A stretch of DNA of 34,884 nucleotides from an uncultured bacterium (GCA_902489575.1 CABUAQ010000010.1:1-34884); one strand, 5' to 3'; shown: positions 18,273 to 26,972, numbered from the stretch's first letter. Numbers and translations: made by a program. The notes: generated by a model from the letters alone, not told the origin.

Positions 18273-18922
18273 GGCAGATATCTTAAAAATGCCCTCGCGC
18301 TTTCTTCAGGAATTCTGGCATACATAATTGCATCTGTTAATGCAATTTTTTTGGCACCGGCTCTTACTATCTCGTTTATATTAGTGAGGTTTATTTCCCC
18401 TGTTAAAAAAGACGGGATGTCAATGTTATCATTAATCCATCTTATTGTACTCATATCTATTGATTCTGTAAGTTTTGCCGGTGTTGTATAAATATTTCCG
18501 ATAGTTACATAATCAGCACCTTCATTAACAGCTTCTATAACTTCATCCGGGCATGTCGTAGTTTTACCGATAATTGCGTTTGGTCCTAACAGATCTCTGG
18601 CATCTTGTACACTTATGTCATTTTCGCCAAGGTGCACCCCATCAGCATCTACTATATGTGCAATATCAGCTCTATCGTTTATAATGAATGTTGCTCCGTA
18701 TTCATCACATAAAGTTCTTATTTTATGCCCGATATCAACAACAACACTGTCAGGAATTTTTTTTTCTCTCAGGCAAATAATGTCAACTCCGCCTTGCAGA
18801 GCTGACGCTATTGCATCAAGAAAAATATCTTTTGATAAAAATTTGTCAGAACTTGTTATAAGGTACAATTTCCTTTTTTCTAATTTCAATAGATTAAATT
18901 GTTCTTTTAATTTGTCCCACAT
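18269..18922 (-). CDS. thiE: Thiamine-phosphate synthase ThiE
   Basis: Couples HMP-pyrophosphate with thiazole phosphate in thiamine synthesis. Motifs: KLYLIT, CLREK, FIINDRADIA, DGVHLGENDI, IIGKTTTCPDEV and ADYVTIGNIYTTPAK. The substrate loop IGNIYTTPAK departs from the usual GPIFPTxTK. The ATG at 18922 is chosen because GGAG lies 6 nt upstream; a longer frame could begin at a TTG at 18970 but has no SD. The protein is then 217 aa, the usual size. No other thi genes are next to it. Confidence 0.9.
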   Translation of the reverse strand: MWDKLKEQFNLLKLEKRKLYLITSSDKFLSKDIFLDAIASALQGGVDIICLREKKIPDSVVVDIGHKIRTLCDEYGATFIINDRADIAHIVDADGVHLGENDISVQDARDLLGPNAIIGKTTTCPDEVIEAVNEGADYVTIGNIYTTPAKLTESIDMSTIRWINDNIDIPSFLTGEINLTNINEIVRAGAKKIALTDAIMYARIPEESARAFLRYLP

Positions 18923-18987
18923 ACCTTTCTCCGTTGAACTTATTGTACAAATCACCCTATCATAAGTCAAGCAGGCATGAAAATACC

Positions 18988-19016
18988 TTGATTTTTATAC
19001 TTCTTTTAATTAAAAT
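18988..19016 (+). promoter_or_regulatory. Promoter of the rpmF-plsX-fab cluster
   Basis: TTGATT (18988-18993), a 17-nt spacer and TAAAAT (19011-19016), 23 nt before the 87-aa gene. It probably drives at least the 87-aa, DUF177 and rpmF genes. Confidence 0.6.
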
Positions 19017-19039
19017 GGATATACTGAAAGGAGAAATTT

Positions 19040-19303
19040 ATGGCTCAGCAATTTAATCCGCAAGGAATGAACGCTCAAAATATTAAAAAACGCTATGCAG
19101 TTCTTGTTTTTATCAAAGGTTCAACAGCTCCTCTTGTGTTATACGTAAAAGATGCTCAGGCTTTGTATCAGGAATTGATTGAAAAAATGACGGCACCTAA
19201 TGCGGTTTTGATTGAAAAAGAAACAGATGGACCTTTGAAAAAGGTTTGTTTCATCTCTAATCAGATTGCTGCTCTTGCTATTCAGGAAGAACAGTACGTT
19301 TAA
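19040..19303 (+). CDS. Unknown conserved-looking 87-aa protein
   Basis: A small soluble alpha-beta protein with strands (KKRYAVLVFIKG; APLVLYVKD) and a helix (QALYQELIEKMT), no signal peptide. SD AAAGGAG lies 8 nt before the ATG. It heads the DUF177-rpmF-plsX-fab cluster, 17 nt before DUF177, which suggests a role in ribosome or lipid metabolism or its regulation. I do not recognise the family. Confidence 0.7.
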   Translation: MAQQFNPQGMNAQNIKKRYAVLVFIKGSTAPLVLYVKDAQALYQELIEKMTAPNAVLIEKETDGPLKKVCFISNQIAALAIQEEQYV

Positions 19304-19320
19304 TTAAAAATAAAATTATT

Positions 19321-19824
19321 ATGGAAAAATTATTATTACTGGAAGATTTAGAAAATGCCGAAAACAAAACACTTTACTGCATTTTTGATGAAGAAATTGA
19401 AGGTGTAGAGTGTGTTGGTCCTATTCATGCAGAACTTTGTGCCAAATCTTTGGATGATTTTGTTCAAATTACCGGCAATGTTAAAGGAACAGTGAAGCTT
19501 GAATGTGATTTATGTTTAGATAAATTTGATTATGAATTAGATTTTGATATTGATGAATTGTATTCAAAAGGCTCATTGTTGGGTGATTATCAGGAATCAG
19601 GACAAGAGTTTGAAATCAAAGAAGGTCAGTTTGTGACAGATTTAAACGGTGAAAAAGAAATTGATATTTATGACTTATTGTATCAATCTGTAATATTAAA
19701 CCTTCCAAATAAAAAAGTTTGTGGTATTAATTGTAAAGGAAGGGAATTTCTTTCTGAAGAAAATTGTACCGACCCGAGACTGGATGTCTTTAAAAATATC
19801 CAAATTAACCCAACAAATAGTTAG
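19321..19824 (+). CDS. DUF177 (YceD-like) protein
   Basis: A 167-aa DUF177 protein, the usual partner of rpmF and linked to rRNA processing or accumulation in other bacteria. The CDLCLDKFDYELDFDIDELY segment (about 61-80) and the C-terminal CGINCKG...DPRLDVF pattern are typical, though the C-terminal Cys cluster is shorter than the common CxxC form. No clear SD lies before the ATG. It is followed 26 nt later by rpmF. Confidence 0.85.
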   Translation: MEKLLLLEDLENAENKTLYCIFDEEIEGVECVGPIHAELCAKSLDDFVQITGNVKGTVKLECDLCLDKFDYELDFDIDELYSKGSLLGDYQESGQEFEIKEGQFVTDLNGEKEIDIYDLLYQSVILNLPNKKVCGINCKGREFLSEENCTDPRLDVFKNIQINPTNS

Positions 19825-19850
19825 CAGAAAATAAAAAAGGAAAGACAAAA

Positions 19851-20183
19851 ATGGCAGTACCTAAGAAAAGAACCGGACATTCGGCTCAAGGTAGCAGAAG
19901 ATCAAACTGGAAAGCTACTAAGCCTGCAACAACAAAATGTCCTAACTGTGGAGAAACAGTTTTAACACATACAGTATGTACAGCATGCGGCACTTATAAA
20001 GGCCAGCCTGTAAAGTTAGCAGACAAAGCAGCTGCAGCAGCTACAGCTCCGGCTAAGAAAGCTGCTAAAAAATCAACTAAAAAAGCAGCTCCAAAAGCTG
20101 CAGAAGCAAAAGTTGAAGAAGTAGTTGAAGAAACAAAAACAGAAGAAGTTAAAACTGACGAAGCAGAAAAAACAGAAGAATAA
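19851..20183 (+). CDS. rpmF: Ribosomal protein bL32 with long charged tail
   Basis: A large-subunit ribosomal protein. The core (1-57) starts AVPKKRTGHSAQGSRRSNW and has the zinc-ribbon cysteines Cys30, Cys33, Cys43 and Cys46. Residues 58-110 add an Ala/Lys-rich then Glu-rich tail, nearly doubling the usual ~57-60-aa length. The tail is low complexity and in frame. SD AAAGGAAAG lies about 9 nt before the ATG. It lies between DUF177 and plsX, the standard arrangement. Confidence 0.93.
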   Translation: MAVPKKRTGHSAQGSRRSNWKATKPATTKCPNCGETVLTHTVCTACGTYKGQPVKLADKAAAAATAPAKKAAKKSTKKAAPKAAEAKVEEVVEETKTEEVKTDEAEKTEE

Positions 20184-20190
20184 TCAGTTA

Positions 20191-20224
20191 ATCAGAAGCG
20201 ACAATTGAAATTGCCGCTTCTGAT
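20191..20224 (+). terminator. Hairpin between rpmF and plsX
   Basis: ATCAGAAGCG (20191-20200) pairs perfectly with CGCTTCTGAT (20215-20224), with CAATT/AATTG continuing inside. No long T tract follows, so it is probably a partial terminator or mRNA-processing hairpin that lets ribosomal-protein and lipid genes differ in expression. Confidence 0.55.
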
Positions 20225-20253
20225 TTAAACCCAAGCTTTGGAGAGAGAAGGAT

Positions 20254-21318
20254 ATGGCAAGAATAGCAATAGATGCAATGGGCGGTGATTATGCACCACA
20301 AGCAATAGTTGAAGGGGCTTTGTGGGCTGCACAGGAATACGGTGTAGGTTTAGAGCTTGTTGGCAGAGAGGATGCAATTAAAGCAGAACTTGACAGGATT
20401 AGGGCTGCGGGATGTATTTTCTCAGATTGCGGTACAAAAGGCCATAAAAGAAGAATTAAAATTGATTTAGATAAAATCGATTACACAATTACTCATGCCT
20501 CTGAAGTTATTGGAATGGGAGAAGCGGTTGGTCAGTCTATTCGCAAGAAAAAAGATTCATCAATTGTTGCATCGGTCAGAGCGGTTGCAGAAGGCAGGTG
20601 TGAAGCTGTTGTTTCAGCAGGTTCAACGGGTGCCGCAATGGCTGCGAGTTTATTTGGATTAGGCAGAATTCACGGGGTTTCAAGACCTGCGATTGCTGTT
20701 ACTCTTCCGACTATGAAAGATCCGGTTGTTTTAATTGATGGCGGTGCGAATAGTGATTGTACCGCTGAAATGCTTGCTCAATTTGCTGAAATGGGTAAAG
20801 CATATGCTAAGCATGTTGTTGGAATTGAAAATCCAAAAGTTGGGATTTTAAGTATCGGTGAAGAAGAAGGTAAGGGAAATGCTCTTGTTAAGGAAACGTA
20901 TCCGTTATTAAAAGAAATGCATGAGCAAGGTAAAATAGAATTTGTTGGGAATATTGAAGGAAAAGAGTTGTTTGTTAACAAGTGTGATGTGGTTGTTTGT
21001 GATGGGTTTGCAGGTAATGTTGCATTAAAAGTTACTGAAGGGACTGCATCAATGCTTTTAAAAATGATTTCGACTGAGTTTAAATCTGATATTGTCGGCT
21101 GCATAATTGGTTTGATGGCAAAGCCTTTTTTAAGAAGAATTCTTAAAAGAATTAATTGGGAAGTTTTTGGTGGTATGTTATTATTAGGAGTGAAAGGCAT
21201 TTCTGTAATTGCTCATGGCCGCAGTTCATCATATGCTATGAAAAATGCTGTAAGAGCTGCAGTGAGAGTACTTAACAAAGATATCAACTCAAAAATAGCG
21301 GAAAATATTAATAGATAG
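20254..21318 (+). CDS. plsX: Phosphate acyltransferase PlsX
   Basis: A 354-aa PlsX, making acyl-phosphate from acyl-ACP for phospholipid synthesis at the inner membrane. It begins IAIDAMGGDYAPQAIVEGAL; other motifs are SAGSTGAA, LIDGGAN and FVGNIEGKEL plus CDGFAGNV. Usual length. SD GGAGAGA precedes the ATG. fabH starts 10 nt after its stop, so the two are coupled. Confidence 0.96.
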   Translation: MARIAIDAMGGDYAPQAIVEGALWAAQEYGVGLELVGREDAIKAELDRIRAAGCIFSDCGTKGHKRRIKIDLDKIDYTITHASEVIGMGEAVGQSIRKKKDSSIVASVRAVAEGRCEAVVSAGSTGAAMAASLFGLGRIHGVSRPAIAVTLPTMKDPVVLIDGGANSDCTAEMLAQFAEMGKAYAKHVVGIENPKVGILSIGEEEGKGNALVKETYPLLKEMHEQGKIEFVGNIEGKELFVNKCDVVVCDGFAGNVALKVTEGTASMLLKMISTEFKSDIVGCIIGLMAKPFLRRILKRINWEVFGGMLLLGVKGISVIAHGRSSSYAMKNAVRAAVRVLNKDINSKIAENINR

Positions 21319-21327
21319 GATAGATTT

Positions 21328-22338
21328 ATGAATAAAAACGTTAAACCAATTAGAATTGCAGGTGTAGGTTATAGTGTACCTGAGACAGTTATAACCAATG
21401 ATGATTTAACAAAATTATATGAAACTTCTGATGAATGGATATATACACGTACGGGAATTAAAGAAAGGCGTGTCGTTTCAGGTAATGAGAATGCAATAGA
21501 TTTAAGTGTTGATGCAGCTAAACGTGCTATTGAAAAATCAGGATTTAAAATTGACGAAATTGACTGTGTTGTAGCGGCAGCATCTGCCCCTCCTCAATTG
21601 TATCCGGCATTAGCCTGTGATATTCAGTCAAGATTAGGTATCCAAAACTATGTACCGGCATTTGATTTAACTGCTGCTTGTACAGGTTTAATTTATGCTT
21701 TGCAGGTTGCAAGAGGTCTAATCGGAGCAGGTCTTTATAAAAATATTTTACTTGTTGCTGCTGATAACAATTCAAGGCTGGTTGATTGGGAAGATAGAGG
21801 AACTTCTATTTTGTTTGGTGATGGTGCAGGTGCAATGGTTGTGACAGAAGCTGAAGATGGTGTTGATGATGTTTTATCATTGAATATCCATGCTGATGGC
21901 GAAATCGGTCAATACATTTACATGAATATGCCGGGTAAAAATTGTCCTCTTGTTGAACAATCTGATGAAGTTGATTCTAAAATACACATGACAGGACGTG
22001 ATGTATATAAATTCGTTGTAAGTACATTACCAAAATACGTTGATATGGCTATTGAAGATGCAGGTATGACAGCAGATGATATAGATTACTTGATTCCACA
22101 TCAGGCAAACCAAAGGATTATTGAAGCGTTACAGCAAAGACTTGGTTATGCTGATGAAAAAGTTATTTCAAATATCAAATATTATGGAAATACTTCTGCA
22201 GCGTCAATTCCAATTGCTTTAGTTGAGGGTGTTGAAAAAGGAACAGTGAAACTCGGTTCAACTGCAATTTTATGCGGTTTTGGTGCAGGTATGACCTGGG
22301 GTGCCGCTGTAGTAAGGCTTCGTGAAGGTATTTGTTAA
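21328..22338 (+). CDS. fabH: Beta-ketoacyl-ACP synthase III FabH
   Basis: A 336-aa initiating condensing enzyme that joins acetyl-CoA (or a branched starter) with malonyl-ACP. The catalytic triad is Cys118 (AACTG), His258 (PHQANQ) and Asn288 (YYGNTS). The length is typical. It is directly after plsX. Confidence 0.96.
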   Translation: MNKNVKPIRIAGVGYSVPETVITNDDLTKLYETSDEWIYTRTGIKERRVVSGNENAIDLSVDAAKRAIEKSGFKIDEIDCVVAAASAPPQLYPALACDIQSRLGIQNYVPAFDLTAACTGLIYALQVARGLIGAGLYKNILLVAADNNSRLVDWEDRGTSILFGDGAGAMVVTEAEDGVDDVLSLNIHADGEIGQYIYMNMPGKNCPLVEQSDEVDSKIHMTGRDVYKFVVSTLPKYVDMAIEDAGMTADDIDYLIPHQANQRIIEALQQRLGYADEKVISNIKYYGNTSAASIPIALVEGVEKGTVKLGSTAILCGFGAGMTWGAAVVRLREGIC

Positions 22339-22416
22339 GGTAGGGTATTTTTGGATTATACTCAATTAAGAATTTAATTTTTAATTTGGATAAAGGGTTG
22401 CCTTTTTAGATATCAG

Positions 22417-22446
22417 ACAATCCTTTTGTTCAGGTGCTCGGATTGT
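22417..22446 (+). terminator. Possible weak terminator after fabH
   Basis: ACAATCC (22417-22423) pairs with GGATTGT (22440-22446) around a 16-nt loop, followed by TTATATATTT. It lies between fabH and the fabD promoter. Confidence 0.4.
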
Positions 22447-22453
22447 TTATATA

Positions 22454-22481
22454 TTTACTTTTATGCCATTTGCGGTATAAT
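22454..22481 (+). promoter_or_regulatory. Promoter of fabD
   Basis: TTTACT (22454-22459), a 16-nt spacer and TATAAT (22476-22481), 28 nt before the fabD ATG at 22510. Confidence 0.6.
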
Positions 22482-22509
22482 TGATTTATAGATTAAGGGA
22501 GAATTGTAT

Positions 22510-23457
22510 ATGGTTAAAAAGATTGCGTTTATTTTTCCGGGCCAGGGTTCTCAATCTGTTGGTATGGGAAAAGATTTATACGAAAACTTTGATGCTGCAA
22601 AAAATGTTTTTGATACTGCTGATAAAGTTTTAGGAAAAAGTATTACAACAATATGTTTTGAAGGTCCGGAAGAAGATTTAAAGCAAACCGTTAACACTCA
22701 GCCGGCAATTGTTACAATGTCAATTGCATCGTTAGAAGCTTTAAAATCTGAGCTTGATATTGTTCCTTGTGCTACTGCAGGACACAGTTTGGGTGAGTAT
22801 TGTGCAATGTATGCATCAGGAGTTATGGATTTAGAAACAACATTAAAAGCTATTCAAAAAAGGGCTGATTTAATGGGACAAACAAAAGGCGGTGCTATGG
22901 CAGCTGTTTTGAATGCTCCAGAAGGTAGTGTTGAAAAAGCTCTTAAAGAAGCTTCAAGTGTAGGTTATGTTGATGTCGCAAATTATAACTCTCCTGCTCA
23001 AGTTGTTATTACAGGCGATGAGGCAGCTGTGAAAAAAGCCGGAGAATTATTATCAGAAGCTGGTGCTAAAAGAGTTGTTCCTCTTGCTGTTTCCGGAGCT
23101 TTTCATTCTAAGTTTATGGAAGATGCCGGACATGAGTTTGCCTCATTTGTTTCAGATTTAGAACTTCAAAATGCTCAAACACCTGTTTTTACAAATGTTG
23201 ATGCTAATGCAACTATTTTGGCTGCTGAATTTAAAAATAAAATGCCGCGTCAGATTTATTCATCTGTTCATTGGACTCAAACCATTGAAAATATGGTAGA
23301 CGACGGTATTGATACATTTATTGAAATTGGACCTGGTAAAGTTTTGGCAGGTTTGAACAAGAAAATTAATGCTGAAATTAAGACATTCAATATTTATGAT
23401 AAAGTCTCATTGGAAGCTACTATCGCGGCATTGAAAGAAGAGCCGGCTTTGGCATAA
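22510..23457 (+). CDS. fabD: Malonyl-CoA:ACP transacylase FabD
   Basis: A 315-aa enzyme that loads malonate onto AcpP. Gln11 is in FPGQGSQ, nucleophile Ser93 in GHSLGEY and His199 in GAFHSKFM. I choose ATG 22510 because AAGGGAG at 22495-22501 is 8 nt upstream; a TTG at 22504 would add two residues. Normal length. It precedes an unknown exported protein and fabG. Confidence 0.95.
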   Translation: MVKKIAFIFPGQGSQSVGMGKDLYENFDAAKNVFDTADKVLGKSITTICFEGPEEDLKQTVNTQPAIVTMSIASLEALKSELDIVPCATAGHSLGEYCAMYASGVMDLETTLKAIQKRADLMGQTKGGAMAAVLNAPEGSVEKALKEASSVGYVDVANYNSPAQVVITGDEAAVKKAGELLSEAGAKRVVPLAVSGAFHSKFMEDAGHEFASFVSDLELQNAQTPVFTNVDANATILAAEFKNKMPRQIYSSVHWTQTIENMVDDGIDTFIEIGPGKVLAGLNKKINAEIKTFNIYDKVSLEATIAALKEEPALA

Positions 23458-23473
23458 GTTTTGGCAGGTGTTG

Positions 23474-23902
23474 ATGAAAAAATATATTATAATATGTCTT
23501 GGATTATTCATATTATATTTTTGTTTGCATATTACGGTGCAGGCACAAAACCCGTCTGATCTTCCTCTGTGGGAAACTCGTGTGAGAGAACAAAACGCAA
23601 AGCTGCGTGAAAATTTGTTGCAACAGCTGGATACTTTAAAACAAAAAGAAGTAGGATTTTACGATTCTTTTGTTAGAAATTGTACGCCGGCTACTTTAAC
23701 AACACTTGGTACTGCCCGAATTTTAGGTTTGCAAGACGGGATTTGTTCTTATAGCAAAACTGTTAATAAAACAACTCTTGAATGTAAAATTCCCCAAGGT
23801 GAGCTCGGGGAGTTTGTAGATGAGTCGATAAATATTGTTAAAACAGGTGTAGAAAGCCAAAAATTTTATGATATAGTTGATAAATACTGTGCAGTAAAAT
23901 AA
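23474..23902 (+). CDS. Unknown exported protein within the fab cluster, 142 aa
   Basis: It begins KKYIIICLGLFILYFCLHIT, a signal peptide or anchor (1-20), with a plausible cleavage at VQAQ near residue 23-24. The mature part is mostly helical with Cys residues in RNCTPA, GICSYS, LECKIP and KYCAVK, possibly two disulfides. ATG 23474 is chosen with AGG 5 nt upstream; a GTG at 23468 would add two residues. It lies between fabD and fabG (16 nt and 41 nt gaps). I do not recognise it. Confidence 0.7.
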   Translation: MKKYIIICLGLFILYFCLHITVQAQNPSDLPLWETRVREQNAKLRENLLQQLDTLKQKEVGFYDSFVRNCTPATLTTLGTARILGLQDGICSYSKTVNKTTLECKIPQGELGEFVDESINIVKTGVESQKFYDIVDKYCAVK

Positions 23903-23943
23903 AGGTATTTAAAAGATTTTTAATAAAAATAAGGAGAAAAGTT

Positions 23944-24675
23944 ATGACAGAAAAGAAAGTTGCACTGGTAACAGGCGGTTCACGCGGGATTGGTAAAGCT
24001 TGTGCTATCGAATTGGCAAAAGCAGGTTGTGATGTTGTTATCAATTACGCAGGAAATGTTGATGCTGCAAATAAAACAGTTGAAGAATTAAAAGCATTGG
24101 GTTCAAATTCAGAAGCTTATAAATTTGATGTTTCTAATCAAGCTGAAGTCGATGAAAATATTGCAAAGATTATTGAAAAATACGGCAGAATTGATGTATT
24201 AGTTAATAATGCCGGTATCACCCGTGATGATTTGTTTATTAGAATGGATGCCGAAAAATGGAATGCTGTAATTAATACTAACTTAACAAGTGCATTTTAT
24301 GTTTCAAAACCTGTTGTAAAATTGATGATGAAACAAAGATCAGGTTCAATCGTAAATATGTCATCAGTAGTAGGTTTGTACGGCAACCCTGGACAGGCAA
24401 ATTATTCAGCAGCAAAAGCCGGTTTGATTGGTTATACAAAATCTCTGGCAAAAGAACTTGGCTCCCGTGGTATCCGGGTTAACGCCGTATGTCCCGGATT
24501 TATTGCAACTGATATGACTAAGAATTTACCAAATATTGATGAATACTTAAAAGCGATTTCTCTAAGAAGACTTGGCGAAGTTGAAGATATTGCAGCAACA
24601 GTTAAATTCTTAGCTTTGGATACAAATTATATTACAGGTCATGCTCTTGAAGTTGATGGTGGTATGTTAATATAG
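23944..24675 (+). CDS. fabG: 3-oxoacyl-ACP reductase FabG
   Basis: A 243-aa short-chain dehydrogenase using NADPH to reduce beta-ketoacyl-ACP. Cofactor motif TGGSRGIG (10-17), NNAG (88-91), and the catalytic set Ser141, Tyr154 and Lys158 (YSAAK). AAGGAGAAA precedes the ATG. A strong terminator follows at 24700. Confidence 0.95.
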   Translation: MTEKKVALVTGGSRGIGKACAIELAKAGCDVVINYAGNVDAANKTVEELKALGSNSEAYKFDVSNQAEVDENIAKIIEKYGRIDVLVNNAGITRDDLFIRMDAEKWNAVINTNLTSAFYVSKPVVKLMMKQRSGSIVNMSSVVGLYGNPGQANYSAAKAGLIGYTKSLAKELGSRGIRVNAVCPGFIATDMTKNLPNIDEYLKAISLRRLGEVEDIAATVKFLALDTNYITGHALEVDGGMLI

Positions 24676-24699
24676 TTGTATTTTGATGATTAGTCAACA

Positions 24700-24729
24700 G
24701 GCGGGACATTTTTTGTGCCCGCCTTTTTT
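24700..24729 (+). terminator. Terminator after fabG
   Basis: GGCGGG (24700-24705) and CCCGCC (24718-24723), with ACA/TGT extending the stem across a bulge, then TTTTTT. It ends the fabD-fabG unit. Confidence 0.85.
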
Positions 24730-24822
24730 GGATTTTAATGTGCAAATTCTAAAATATGAAACAACGTTTTAAGCTCGCTAAGTAAAGATTTTTAACAATA
24801 TTGTTACCCTATTGTAAATACC

Positions 24823-24851
24823 TTGCAAAAAAATATTTAACAGTTTATAAT
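24823..24851 (+). promoter_or_regulatory. Promoter of acpP
   Basis: TTGCAA (24823-24828), a 17-nt spacer and TATAAT (24846-24851), 49 nt before acpP. The nearly consensus sequence fits a very highly expressed gene. Confidence 0.75.
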
Positions 24852-24900
24852 GTAGCAAGAAAAGTATTAGTAATACACAAATAATAAAGAGGAAAAGAAG

Positions 24901-25137
24901 ATGAGTACATTAGAAACAGTAAAAAAAGTTGTAGTAGATCAATTGAGTGTTGATGAAAAATTAGTTACACCTGAAGCTCGTTTCACTGATGATTTAGGTG
25001 CTGATTCATTAGATACAGTTGAGTTAGTTATGGCTTTAGAAGAAGAATTCAAGTGCGAAATTCCTGATGAAGACGCAGAAAAAATTCAAACAGTTCAAGA
25101 TGCTGTAAACTACATTGACAGCAAATTAGGTAAGTAA
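24901..25137 (+). CDS. acpP: Acyl carrier protein AcpP
   Basis: A 78-aa acidic carrier of growing acyl chains. The phosphopantetheine site is Ser36 in GADSLDTVELVM. Length and helices are typical. SD AGAGGAAAAG precedes the ATG. It has its own promoter and a separate promoter region before fabF. Confidence 0.97.
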   Translation: MSTLETVKKVVVDQLSVDEKLVTPEARFTDDLGADSLDTVELVMALEEEFKCEIPDEDAEKIQTVQDAVNYIDSKLGK

Positions 25138-25187
25138 TTATCTCACTATTGAATTTTTGATGAATTGTTCAAACTGGATTTTATATT

Positions 25188-25220
25188 TGCGAGAGTGAGG
25201 TATAATATTTCATTCTCGCA
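25188..25220 (+). promoter_or_regulatory. Inverted repeat flanking the fabF -10
   Basis: TGCGAGA (25188-25194) and TCTCGCA (25214-25220) flank TATAAT at 25201-25206. Centred on the -10, it is a candidate operator, different in sequence from the known FapR operator. No good -35 is visible at ideal distance. Confidence 0.5.
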
Positions 25221-25248
25221 TTATTTATTATTAAAGGGGACATCTTAA

Positions 25249-26499
25249 ATGAATAAACGAAGAGTAGTGATTACAGGATTAGGAGCAGTTACGCCTTTTG
25301 GTGTTGGTGTTGGTAAGTTCTGGGAAAGTTTGATAGCCGGGAAAAGCGGTATTGATACGACTAAAGCTATTGATATTGATAAACATGTTGTAAAAATCTC
25401 CGGTGAAGTTAAGGATTTTAATCCTGAAGATTATATGGATGCAAAAGCTGCAAAGAAAATGGACAGATTTATTCAATTTGCTGTTGTTGCAGCTGATGAA
25501 GCAATTAAGGATGCAAAATTAGAAGATTTGAAAGACATTGATCCGTATAGGGTTGGTGTTATTGTCAGCTCAGCAGCCGGCGGGTTTAAGACATTTGAAG
25601 AAAATCATATTAGAATTATTGAAAAAGGTCCAAATAAATGTTCACCATTTACAGTTCCTATGATGATTGTAAATATGCCTTCCGGTCATATTTCAATGAA
25701 ATATGGTTTTAAAGGTATTAATAAAGTTGTTATTTCAGCTTGTGCAACAGGTTCACATTCAATTGGTGACGCGTTCCGTTCAATTCAATGGGGTGATGCT
25801 GATGTTATGGTAGCCGGCGGTGCAGAAGCAACAATTTGTGATGTTGGTGTTGGTGCATTCTCAGCTGCAAGAACCCTTTCTAAGCGTAATGACGAGCCGC
25901 AAAAAGCTTCAAGACCTTATGACAAAGACAGAGATGGTTTTGTTATGTCAGAAGGTGCAGGTGTATTAATTCTTGAAGAATACGAACATGCTAAAGCTCG
26001 TGGTGCAAAAATTTATGCTGAAATTGTTGGCTATGGACAAACTGGTGATGCTTATGATGTTGTAGCTCCGGCTCCTGATGGTGCAGGTGCTATACATGCA
26101 ATGGAATTTGCATTGAAAGATGCCGGTATGAAACCTGAAGATATTCAATATGTAAATACTCACGGTACAAGTACCGGTTTGGGTGATAAAGCTGAATCTA
26201 ATGCTGTTGCAAAAGTGTTCGGTGATAGAAAAGAAAATCCGGATTTGTATGTAACTTCAACAAAGAGTATGCACGGACACATGCTGGGTGCAACAGGTGC
26301 TGCAGAAGCTATTGTTTGTGTAAAAGCATTAAATGAAAATATTGTACCTCCAACAATTAACCTGGATAATCAAGATGAAGAAGTTGCGGATTTGAATTAT
26401 GTTCCATATAAGGCAGTTAATGCTGAACTTCATGCCGCATTATCAAATTCATTTGGTTTCGGCGGTCAAAATGCTTCTTTGATATTTAAAGAAGTGTAG
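25249..26499 (+). CDS. fabF: Beta-ketoacyl-ACP synthase II FabF
   Basis: A 416-aa elongating condensing enzyme. Catalytic Cys165 (SACATG), His305 (NTHGTSTG) and Lys339/His344 (TKSMHGHMLGATG). The usual T in SMTGH is replaced by His342, a mild change. SD AAAGGGG precedes the ATG. Terminator at 26522. Confidence 0.96.
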   Translation: MNKRRVVITGLGAVTPFGVGVGKFWESLIAGKSGIDTTKAIDIDKHVVKISGEVKDFNPEDYMDAKAAKKMDRFIQFAVVAADEAIKDAKLEDLKDIDPYRVGVIVSSAAGGFKTFEENHIRIIEKGPNKCSPFTVPMMIVNMPSGHISMKYGFKGINKVVISACATGSHSIGDAFRSIQWGDADVMVAGGAEATICDVGVGAFSAARTLSKRNDEPQKASRPYDKDRDGFVMSEGAGVLILEEYEHAKARGAKIYAEIVGYGQTGDAYDVVAPAPDGAGAIHAMEFALKDAGMKPEDIQYVNTHGTSTGLGDKAESNAVAKVFGDRKENPDLYVTSTKSMHGHMLGATGAAEAIVCVKALNENIVPPTINLDNQDEEVADLNYVPYKAVNAELHAALSNSFGFGGQNASLIFKEV

Positions 26500-26521
26500 A
26501 TTTGTAAATTAAAATTTAAAA

Positions 26522-26550
26522 GCGGCGGTGATTTCACCGTCGCTTTTGTT
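26522..26550 (+). terminator. Terminator after fabF
   Basis: GCGGCGGTGA (26522-26531) pairs with TCACCGTCGC (26534-26543), one G-T, then TTTTGTT. Confidence 0.8.
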
Positions 26551-26654
26551 TGTTTATATTTTGATTATTGTGTTCTTACATTTATTTGTCTTTCACGGAG
26601 CTGTAAAATTTTATGTATAGCAAAATAAAATATTTTTTGTTTTAATATTTATGT

Positions 26655-26972
26655 ATGGATTTAATAAGTGCGACAACATTCAGTCAAAATATTACATTAC
26701 TCTCAAACTGGGTAGACTCTACTCCGGTTAATGATGTTATTGATACTGTTACTTATGATTTGTACGAAAGCGGCAATCCGTTTCGGCATAAGTTTAGCAA
26801 AGCTCAAATCCCAAATAAAATTTTAAGGACAACTGCAAATGCTACAACTACTGTCGGGGCAGAGTTTTTTTCAGCATTTACCAATCCGTATTATTTAACA
26901 CATAAAATTGTAAATATCCCTGTTATGTATCAAAATGTTGTGAATACGTATAAGAATAACATAAATTCCTAG
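26655..26972 (+). CDS. Unknown 105-aa protein
   Basis: Soluble, Asn/Thr-rich, with no signal peptide, membrane helix or recognisable motif. Segments include LLSNWVDSTPVNDVIDTVTY (about 15-34) and ILRTTANATTTVGAEFFSAF (about 56-75). No clear SD. It stands alone between the fabF terminator and the acyltransferase. Moderate support as a gene. Confidence 0.5.
   Translation: MDLISATTFSQNITLLSNWVDSTPVNDVIDTVTYDLYESGNPFRHKFSKAQIPNKILRTTANATTTVGAEFFSAFTNPYYLTHKIVNIPVMYQNVVNTYKNNINS

Noticed and set aside
18269..18970. Longer ThiE with a TTG start at 18970
   Set aside because: No SD at the TTG, while GGAG sits 6 nt before the ATG at 18922 and the shorter form fits family length.
22504..22509. TTG start of fabD at 22504
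   Set aside because: The ATG at 22510 has better SD spacing.
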